Below are positions 55,754 to 64,000 of a stretch of DNA of 64,000 nucleotides, piece by piece. The notes beneath the pieces were generated by a model. The model did no database searches. It had not been told where the DNA came from and was given only the letters and a program-made list of their open reading frames with translations. Source of the DNA: Ancistrus triradiatus (lineage: Eukaryota; Chordata; Actinopteri; Siluriformes; Loricariidae); assembly GCA_025084515.1 (NCBI GenBank), contig JAJAGP010000785.1, positions 1-64,000 of the forward strand, given 5' to 3'. Numbering within the stretch: the stretch's first letter is position 1; each line of letters begins with the position of its first letter. Position numbers and translations under genes: made by a program.

Positions 55754-56225
55754 ATCTTGGTTTGGATCATCTTAATAAACAAGCACCAGGTCTGCAGCAG
55801 GTGGATTCAGAGCAGGAGTGTGATTTCATTCTGGTTTTCTGCCCTGTTGTGTCACGAGCTGGAACTGACATTGAAGCAGCTCTAAACAAACTCAATCAGA
55901 TTTCATGTAATTGCATTTCATCACTGGGGTAAGGAACTATTGACTGATTACTCAAAATTATTGTATGTATTAAATAAATACGTTCCTCTACACGAACCAA
56001 ACCTGCAGCTTTTGTGGTGCTTCATCACATGCATAACCAAGATCAAATTGTACCAGACAGTAAGAGATGGGGAACGAGGCAGAAAACGATCATAGTTGAC
56101 TGTCTGTCTGTCTGTTCCATGAAGATCAGGGACTGCTGGATTGTCGGAGAAATCATAACGCAATAGCAGATATCATCGAGTGGCAGAAAGCAGTGATTTC
56201 TCCTCTTGTGAATTCTCAATCATCG
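55754..56225 (+). pseudogene. Tail copy 4, recombined d/a exon and decayed exon b
   Basis: Acceptor aagcag is followed by the first half of mini-exon d (atcttggtttggatca) joined directly to the middle of exon a (tcttaataaacaagc...), whose donor is mutated (ttcatgtaat). Read in the phase set by exon c, a stop (TAA) comes after six codons; a head D-tail 4 product would end here at about 757 residues without the linker exon or 820 with it. From about 55984 a diverged exon b copy follows (accaaacctgcagcttttgtggtgc) with frame breaks. Confidence 0.65.
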
Positions 56226-56428
56226 GTAATAAATCAGAAAAAAAAAAAATACACGTTAACAGCTAATGAAGCAATACAGAACTATCAAACGAACTGTCAT
56301 GATAAAATCATTCACACAAGCAGACTTGGATATTATTACTTTGGTGATTGTATTTATGCAGCATTTTAAATAATATATTTGATTTTAAATTTTCACACAC
56401 CTTTTGAATTTTTTGTTGTTTCATTTAG

Positions 56429-56499
56429 GTGAAAAACCCAGCAGTAATGATAAACAAGAAAGGGAAAACATGAACAGGGTGACTCTGTGTGGGATTTAA
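56429..56499 (+). CDS. Tail copy 4, small terminal exon
   Basis: Acceptor catttag, then a short frame (GEKPSSNDKQERENMN motif) ending TAA at about 56499. It matches only the very end of the C-terminal helical region of copy 2 (near 12800). The GIMAP-like domain that should precede it is missing from this copy. Phase 1 entry does not fit the phase-2 exit of exon c, so use of this exon is doubtful. Confidence 0.35.
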
Positions 56500-57221
56500 T
56501 AGATGGGTTTTAATACTAGGAAATAGGAGACCAGGAGATTTAATGAATATCTGATAAATGCTCACACTGGAGAGCTGGAAACTGGTCTCTGTCATCTTGT
56601 AAAATTTATAAGATTATTCTGTGTTTGTCAGATTTAAGAGCACATAAATGATTTTGAATTTTAATTTGTATCATATGGATAAATGGAAAAACTGTGATTT
56701 GTGATTTTTTTTTCCATACTAACTGCTGGACATGGTGTCTAAGTTTCACTGCATGAGCATTCACAAAGAGTTTTTTGAGTTATTTGGGTTGGTTCCTCTC
56801 AATTTTTGACATTAGATTTCTGACATCAGATCCATAATACTGATAAAATGTCCAGATTTCTTAAACTATGTCTGATATCTGACCAGAGTTTGACAGACGG
56901 TTTGTGAATATATTCTGCAGAAAAACAATCGAGTGAAATTAAGAGGCTGTTGCTATGAATCTTTTAATGCAACTAACTTCTAATGTAAAGTCGACACTCC
57001 AGTGTCAGTGTAATACTGTATGTGATGCTTTATGATACAGCTGTCAACAATAAATGAATAAAAATCAGATGCATGTTAAATAACATACTATATGTCTTGC
57101 TAGTGTAATGAAGAAAATAAAGAAAAGGTTTGAAACCATTTTGCAGTTTGTCTCCAGCACATTTTTACAAATATATATATGTATATATATATTTACGTAA
57201 ATACATATATATATATATATA
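56500..57221 (+). other. Tail copy 4, 3' untranslated region
   Basis: Homologous to 36273-36830; AATAAA at 57049. Ends in a short TA tract at 57171-57220 where Tc1 family C inserted. Confidence 0.5.
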
Positions 57222-58500
57222 CACAGTGGGGCAAAAAAGTATTTAGTCAGCCACTGATTGTGCAAGTTCTCTTACTTAGAAAGATGAGAGAGGTCTGTAA
57301 TTTCCATCATAGGTACACTTCAACTATGAGAGACAAAATGAGAAAAACAAATCCAGGAAATCACATTGTAGGATTTTTAAAGAATTTAATTGTAAATTAT
57401 GGTGGAAAATAAGTATTTGGTCAATAAATTTGGTTCAACTCAATACTTTGTAACATAACCTTTGTTGGCAATGACAGATGTCAAACGTTTCTTGTAAGTC
57501 TTCACCAGGTTTGCACACACTGTAGCTGGTATTTTGGCCCATTCCTCCATGCAGATCTCCTCTAGAGCAGTGATGTTTTGGGGCAACACGGATGTTCAAC
57601 TCCCTCCACAAATTTTTCTATGGGGTTGAGGTCTGGAGACTGGCTAGGCCACTCCAGGACCTGAAATGCTTTTTACGGAGCCACTCCTTCGTTGCCCGAG
57701 CGGTGTGTTTTGGGATCATCGTCATGCTGGAAGACCCAGCCACGTTCCATCTTCAGTGCTCTCACTGATGTAAGGAGGTTTTGGCTTAATATCTCACGAT
57801 ACATGGCCCCGTTCCTTCTTCCCTTAACACGGATCAGTCGTCCTGTCACCTTTGCATTTGCAGAAAAACAGCCCCAAAGCATGTTGTTTCCACCCCCATG
57901 CTTCACGGTAGGTATGGCGCAACTCAGAATTCTTCTTCCTCCAAACACAGCGAGTAGAGTTTTTTCATCTGACCACATGATATTCTCCCAATTCTTTTCG
58001 GGATCATTCATATGCTTTCTGGCAAACTTCAGACGAGCCTGGACATGTACTGGCTTAAGCAGGGGGACACGCCTGGCACTGCAGGATCTGAGTCCCTCTC
58101 GGCGTAGTGTGTTACTGATGCTTTTGTTACTTTGGTCCCAGCTCTCTGCAGGTCATTCATCAGGTCCCTCCGTGTAGTTCTGGGATTTTTGCTCACCGTT
58201 CTCATGATCATTTTGACCCACGGGATGAGATCTTGCGTGGGGCCCCAGATCGAGGGAGAATATCAATGGTCTTGTATGTCTTACAATTGCTCCCACAGTT
58301 TATTTATTCAGACCAACCTGCTTGCCCATTGTAAATTCACTCTTCCCAGCCTGCTGCAGGTCTACAATTTTCTTCCTGGTGTCCTTCGACAGCTCTTTAG
58401 TCTTGGCCATGGTGGAGTTTGGAGTCTGACTGTTTGAGGCTGTGGACAGGTGTCTTTTATACAGATAACGAGGTCAAACAGGTGCCATTAATTACAAGTG
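57222..58500 (-). mobile_element. Tc1/mariner element (family C), 5' end missing
   Basis: The left terminal repeat (cacagtggggcaaaaaagtatttag) is present; the right one is lost at about 58500. The transposase is on the minus strand in pieces (58211-58029, 58011-57673 and on to about 57430): NPRTTRRDLMNDLQRAG, ENIMWSDEKT, VFQHDDDPK. Frame breaks near 58020 and 57700. Sister of 2233-3753. Confidence 0.9.
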
Positions 58501-59396
58501 CCTTTCGATATACCCAAGGACACTGTGCAACCAAGAGAAGAACATAAAACATAAAACGGCATGCTAAATAAACGATGTAAATGTCACGAAAAAAAACGAG
58601 TAGCCTCTTTTACCTGCTTGGAAGTGATTCGTTTATCAGTCTCTGCTTTTTTGTACAACTATTTTACCAAGCAACAGTTCAGGTGGGTGGATTTCTTATA
58701 CTGTACATCTGTGAAAAACTCTGAACGTGAACGGAATCCTTGAACAATACACACTCTGTACATGTAACCCTAGTGTGGATATGATATTCAGGTTAGCAGA
58801 TCCCAAAGTCCTAAATATAGTTCTTTACCATTACAATACAAGACATTTCAAGGGCAGATCTGTCTACTTTGTGACATTTCCAATGGCAGTGCATGATTTC
58901 AGATATTTCTGCTATAACACAATCTAACATCTCATGGCTCTCTAGAATAGAAATCATGCTGGCATAACATACAGGTTGTCATTACAGCAAGAGGAGAATG
59001 CACCAAATACTAACGAATTCGAAACTTTCCCTCAAATTGTTATGACGATTAGATCATTTGTAATTTAAAAACAGATGAAAGTTGAGAAAAATGCAAAATA
59101 GAAGCATTTTCACTAGTCATCTCAAATAGAAATAACACTGATTATCTCACCACAGCTGCACATGTCAAGGTTTTACAACCACCTCATCGTTATAGCTAGA
59201 CGTCTGGCTCAGAGTATCTCAGCAGTGGCGCGTACCCACTGACAGGGGTTCGAGAAGGGACAAACCATGAACCAATGACAAGGATTTGGGCACCCAGGGC
59301 TGACTGATGTGCGAGGACAAGGTTGAGAACGAATTCTGACAATGTCAACACCTTAAAACCTATCATCGATTTCCTCTCATGTTGACGTGCCTCCAG
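58501..59396 (+). other. Upstream region of head E
   Basis: No gene, no recognisable repeat and no head 5' exon. It differs from the region upstream of the other heads, so copy E has either a different promoter region or a lost first exon. Confidence 0.45.
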
Positions 59397-59497
59397 CATG
59401 GCTTCTGTAGGAACAGATAGAATAGAAACAGCAGCCCTGAGGAGACCCTTCCAGCTGGGAATGCTCTATGACTGCAGAACAGATGCCATAGTACCAG
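59397..59497 (+). CDS. Head copy E, first coding exon
   Basis: Possible acceptor ctccag just before ATG at 59398, donor gtatga at 59498; 100 coding nt, phase 1. Same exon as copy D with a handful of substitutions (motif RIETAALRRPF). It is followed by a long exon that is not functional. Confidence 0.6.
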
Positions 59498-59862
59498 GTA
59501 TGAAAAATTCTATAGTAGGTAAAATAGACAGCCATTAGAGACCAACTTGACTAGTCCCAGACATGAATGCAACACTGATAACCAGATATAACGCGCTGTT
59601 TAACGTCCGTTCAATGTAACAGACGTTTTTAGTTCTTAAGAGTTATAATAGGTGTGAAAAATCTGTCTTAAATATATCTAAAGCACATCTGAATGACAGA
59701 ATACTGGCACAGACGAATCATCGACACACCCTGTCAGAATGTGGAATTGGGAATATTTCTTTGTCCTCAAAAAGATTCTTTACAGTATACAGTGTTTAAC
59801 ATTTAAAGAGCAGGAAAGCAATTGCAAATCTTTAACAAATAAAACATTTTCTAATCTAACAC

Positions 59863-61542
59863 GAATTACACTCTGGGATCGAGAGCAGCTGCAGCAGGAT
59901 ACCATCATTCGTTCCCAAAATAATACCAAATTCAAAGTTACAACATCCGACTCCATTGATGAAAAAGCAAAGAACCTAAAAGTTGACGCTGGCCTGAAAC
60001 TGAGTCTCATGGCAGGACTCATCAGTGTCAGCGGTGCAGCTAGATACTTTAATGACCATAAACATTCGTTTTTGCAAGAGAGACTGACTCTGCACTACAG
60101 AACGAGCACCACGTTCCAGCAGCTGACGATGAACCACTTGGGAACTGGAAACATGCCTCACCATGAGGCATTCGATCATGACACGGCGACACACGTGGTT
60201 ACAACAGTGCTGTACGGGGCTGAAGCCTACTTCATGTTTGACAGGGAGGTTTCTTCAGACGAGCACAAAACAAACGTGGAGGGAGAAGTAAAAATTGCCC
60301 TGGATAAGCTGAAGAACGTTGATATGGGAGCACAGGCTTCATTAAGCATGAAAGAAAACGAGAAGATTGTAGTTAGAAAACTAAACTGTACATTTTATGG
60401 TGATTTCAACCTGCCCTGCAATCCAAGCACTTTCGAAGATGCCATAAAGGTTTACACTGATCTTCCAAAGATGCTGGGAACGAAGGGAGAACATGCAGTT
60501 CCACTGAAAGTGTGGCTATATCGTCTGGTCAAACTGAACTCGAGAGCAGCCAGGCTTCAGAGAAACGTCAAGGGCGGCTCTCATTCGGTATGTAGAGTCA
60601 GTGATCAAAGTTTTTAACACCACAGAGATGAAATGTGCTGAGCTGCTGAAAGACTCTGTGGCCAAATCGTTCAAAGTGTTCCAGAATCGAGTGGAGGCCT
60701 TTCAGAAATGCTGCAGCCAGTACAAGCTGGATTTTACGATGAAACATGGAAACATCCTGCCAGCAATCCGTGGAGGTAAACAAGACATGAGCGTCCTAAC
60801 AGAGCTTCTTCATGTCCATGAGAAATCTCCTTTTAATGCCGGTGACCTTAGGAATTGGATCATAACACAACAAAAAGTATCAAACATTATAAAAGCTTTG
60901 CTAAAGCAACTCCAGGAGCTTGGAGCCGAAGTGGAGGAAAGCATCAAGAAATATCTGCTAGACCTGAACGTGGAGAACGTGGTGTGTTATTCTTTCAGCT
61001 GGTTTCAGCAGCCTGATCTGCTCCTGAGAAAACAGCAGAACTACCTGAACCCTTCAGAAATGCAAGAGACCGGTGATATCACACTTAATCTAGACTCGGA
61101 TCATAAGACAAGATCGTCAGCTGACCTGATGAGCATGAGGAAAAACTTGAACGTTTTTATGAACTTGATAAATTCCAACAACATCCAGTTCACCAAGTTT
61201 ATCATCTCGAGTTTGCCTGAAGCTCCAGAATCTTGTTCAAGTTCATGCATTATGGTGTACGAAAGCGGATGTGATGTAGTTACATGTTTTGAGCCTCCAT
61301 CAAATCCACCCAGTATAGTTATCGAATGCTACAGTTCAGAGGAAGTTACAGTACAAGATGAACCAAGAAAAGGATTGGAAATCTCAGCCTGTGCATCAAG
61401 ATAGTTACACTGATGGATCTTCAACATGATACTGAGCACAAGATAAAATGTGAGACAGTAGCAGGAAAACCATGGTACACAGCCAAAAGTGATATAATCA
61501 CATTCAGGACTACGTCAGATGATTCAACCACAGAGGTGGAAG
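59863..61542 (+). pseudogene. Head copy E: SNTX-like long exon, several lesions
   Basis: The acceptor that should precede GAATTAC reads aacac instead of aacag. A 1-nt insertion near 60569 shifts the frame in the FAT-like part, a ~48-nt deletion near 61330 removes part of the FN3 region, and a further 2-nt loss lies near 61403. Between these lesions the exon is well preserved (about 220 open codons before the first, 240 after it), and the phase-1 donor (gtacgt, 61543) survives. So inactivation looks recent. Related to fish cytolysins; no product is expected from this copy as it stands. Confidence 0.85.
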
Positions 61543-62707
61543 GTACGTACTAGTGATGATAGAATTGAGCTTTATGTATTGATAAGAATCAAAAAATAAA
61601 ATTATTTGGGAAACAGATTCATCCTATTTACGTTACTTCTTATGGGGAACTTAAGAAGTAATGTAACAAATTCGAATTCAAACAGCCTTAAGGAAACCAA
61701 TTAAGTTCGAATCTGAGGGTCCACTCTGTTCACTTTTTCTGTGGTTTGACTGAATGTTAAGCCATGAGGTTAGTTTTAGTTAGCCATCTAATCAGTGCAG
61801 TGCCACCTTTAGGTAAGCAGAAAAATTGCAGTGTTTTATAGTCCTAAAAGTGGAGCAAACTTGGTGGGTGTTATGTGACCAAATGCTCGGCCCCATCCCG
61901 AAGAGCTGAGACTCCATAGCCTCTTATGCCATGTACACTACTAGTAAACATGCTTTCACATTTCTCTTGAATTTCATAAAACATTTCAATAACATTTCAG
62001 CACTGATTAGTGTTTAAAAGATATATTCCAAAGATCACCTTTCTTTTTCACACCACTAAGCTCACTAACTTCTGGGTTTTAACTTTGGCATGTGCACAAC
62101 AAACGGGTGAAATACAGCATGATGTAGAAGCATCACATAACGAACATTTCAAGACACCAAATGAGGAGCTGAATAAAACAGACCAACAACTTAGTATGAG
62201 TTCACAATGCTAATGTGTAGGTCAAAATGCCTATTTATTAAAACTATTTTAATAACCATTCACCTTTGAGTTTGCATATTATCAATATAACTGGGTATAA
62301 TCAGCCTTAACTAAACATGGAGGTGTTAACAGTATTAGTTATATTATTTACTATATTATTAGCTGTAATACAGTCACATTTTAAAGATTATTAACTGTAA
62401 CACAATTAACTTTGAATAGGTAATGCTAGTATGAGCTATAAAAGTCAGATTAAAAAACAATACTGTACAATAATACAGTATAATTTAAAGATTAATAGCT
62501 GGTAGCTGTACTAATAGAGGTAATATCATTATCAATACAGATAATAAAGACTTTAGATATAATACAATTATGTACTTAACAGTATCAAACACAAAGCCAG
62601 TGTTTTATGGACGCTTCCTAACACTAAATACTCTGTATCTTTTTAGTAAACTTGGTACTTCATTCTTGTAACTGAGGATAAAATGAAGTCTAGGAAAGCC
62701 ATAGACT
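61543..62707 (+). other. Intron-like region after head E
   Basis: The first ~300 bp resembles the intron after heads A, B and D in a diverged form. The rest (about 61900-62640) is AT-rich with no recognisable feature. No acidic linker exon found. Confidence 0.5.
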
Positions 62708-63136
62708 GACTGTTAAACCAAATCCCAGATCTGCAGGAGGTCTGTACGGGGCAGGAGTCTGATTTTAGTCTGGTTTTCTGCCCTGTTGCTTCGTGCTCTG
62801 AAATCGCAACTCGGCTTGAAGCAGTGCAAAAGCTACATGAAGTTCCAGGTATTAACACGTTTTCTGTTTAACATAACATATAGTGGATGTTGTGTAATGT
62901 AATCCATGTAGCAAAGGAATGTGTTTCGTATAGACACCAAACCTGCAGTCGTGGTGATCCTGTATCGTACATCTGATCCGCAGTGCGCTGTACCGCCGAG
63001 CAGGAGATCTGCAGGAAGACAGAACAAGATCAAAGTCAACTGTTTGGTCAATAAAGACTTGGCATGTTCTCCTCATACCCATGTGGCCTTATTCCTACCT
63101 CCCAAAAACATGCAAATAATTGAATCTGTAAATTGA
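62708..63136 (+). pseudogene. Tail copy 5: divergent exons a and b
   Basis: About 62708-62848 resembles the second half of exon a (DLQEVCTGQESDFSLVFCPVA) and ends at ccag/gtatta. About 62934-63080 resembles exon b (TKPAVVVILYRTSD, AVPPSRRSAGRQNKIKVNC) after an acceptor-like cgtatag, then runs into unrelated sequence before a stop at 63136. Divergence is clearly greater than between copies 1-4, so it is an old paralogue or fragment. Whether the first half of exon a exists is unclear because there are stops upstream. Confidence 0.5.
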
Positions 63137-64000
63137 ACCTAAGTGTGTGTTGGTTCAGAGGTTAAGTATGTGTAAGTCGAACCCCCCCAAAAACTAAAGA
63201 AAATTTTTTGCACTGTTGAAGAGCAAAGCAACATCAAAACACTTCTCCAATCCTTCAACAATAAAACAAATCGACGTATTTGTTTCTTACAGATGGTTCA
63301 GAGGTGATTCCTCCAACAAAGATGAAGGTTATGAACTACAAATCAGCTTTGTACCTTATTGCCTTCATATACATTTCTGCTTACAAAATGTACATTCATG
63401 TTCATTCAGTTATATTTGTTGGGACAAAATTAATGCTATATATGACTTAATTAAAGACATTCCATTGTGTAGATGAGATTGTGTTTTAGTGTCTATAAAG
63501 GAAGATACTGTGCTTTTATACCCATAAACGGTCTGTATCAGGTGAGATGATATGAAGTCCAATCTTCTGGGCACTTATACATAGCCCTAAATCTTTCAAC
63601 CGCCACAACCATGCTACGTTTTTGTATGCAATTGTTATTTAGCATCCATATTTCCACCGGAAGACAAACGTGTGAGACCCGGTATACGATATTATCTTTA
63701 TCCACCAGGTTGCGCCACAGGCCAAAATATCCTTTGACTTCCTGAAGCGGTTTCCTTTACGTTTCGTGTTTTGCAAATAACATCTAACAGTCATTGATAC
63801 TGTTTAAGCACTAAGAACATTCAACGGACGAACACGACGTTTATTCAAACAGAGATACAGAACATAAATTCAATGCTAGCTTTGTAAATCTCTACACAGA
63901 AAATTACTAGCAGTGAAAAAAATGCTAATCACTCAGGAAAAAAATGTACCGTGAATGTTCATAGTAAAACTGAATTGCTTGAAGGTTTTAATGTGAACTT
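63137..64000 (+). other. No recognised feature
   Basis: AT-rich DNA without a convincing ORF, splice pattern or repeat. A frame of 86 codons at 63216-63476 has no known motif and is probably chance. Confidence 0.5.

Noticed and set aside
63216..63476. 86-codon ORF at the right end
   Set aside because: No known motif, AT-rich, and no splice or repeat context supports it.

Overview
The window looks like nuclear DNA of a bony fish, most likely a teleost. It has spliced genes with GT/AG introns, many Tc1/mariner copies from at least five families, RTE-clade and L1/Tx1-like LINEs, a Penelope-like element with a GIY-YIG nuclease, Ty3/gypsy-type LTR elements, V-SINE-like tRNA-derived SINEs, hAT-like short elements and many (TA)n, (CT)n and (TG)n tracts. 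I saw no bacterial features, rRNA, functional tRNA or CRISPR array. I cannot name the species.

The non-repeat content is a tandem, same-strand (+) array of one gene family cut into two halves. The 'head' is a stonustoxin/SNTX-like protein: a non-coding first exon, a 100-nt first coding exon, and one long exon with MACPF/CDC-like, helical (FAT-like), thioredoxin-like and FN3 regions but no PRY/SPRY. Head copies are A (15.5-18.2 kb), B (28.2-28.8 kb, 3' part only), C (37.6-48.8 kb), D (50.9-53.5 kb) and E (59.4-61.5 kb). Only D keeps an open long exon. The 'tail' is a set of small exons: an acidic linker, two exons (a, b) encoding an alpha/beta domain I do not recognise, three mini-exons (c, d, e), a charged helical exon (f), and a large exon for a GIMAP/AIG1-like domain whose nucleotide-binding motifs are destroyed. 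Tail copies are 1 (2.0-6.5 kb), 2 (10.1-12.9 kb), 3 (31.7-36.3 kb), 4 (54.4-56.5 kb) and a divergent 5 (62.7-63.1 kb). Head and tail alternate, and the intron phases fit from one to the next, so the likely ancestral gene is head-linker-alpha/beta-pseudoGIMAP.

The rest is layered mobile DNA. An LTR element at 6.6-9.5 kb carries about 1.1 kb of 30-bp repeats that are open in several frames. A gypsy-like element at 20.9-27.3 kb has a gag relic, an RTE inserted in one LTR and a minisatellite in the other. Intron 1 of head C holds a Penelope-like element with inverted ends carrying hammerhead-ribozyme cores (38.1-39.8 kb) and an L1/Tx1-like LINE (39.9-42.5 kb). A SINE and a 1.2-kb LTR-like insertion interrupt the long exon of head C.

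Two breakpoints (28170 and about 48809) join tail-type sequence to a head exon and a head exon to the next 5' exon. This indicates expansion and shrinkage by unequal exchange. Because heads of this family are related to a fish pore-forming toxin, breaks are described but no joined protein is given. Nothing in the sequence shows a venom role; an immune or effector role is an inference.
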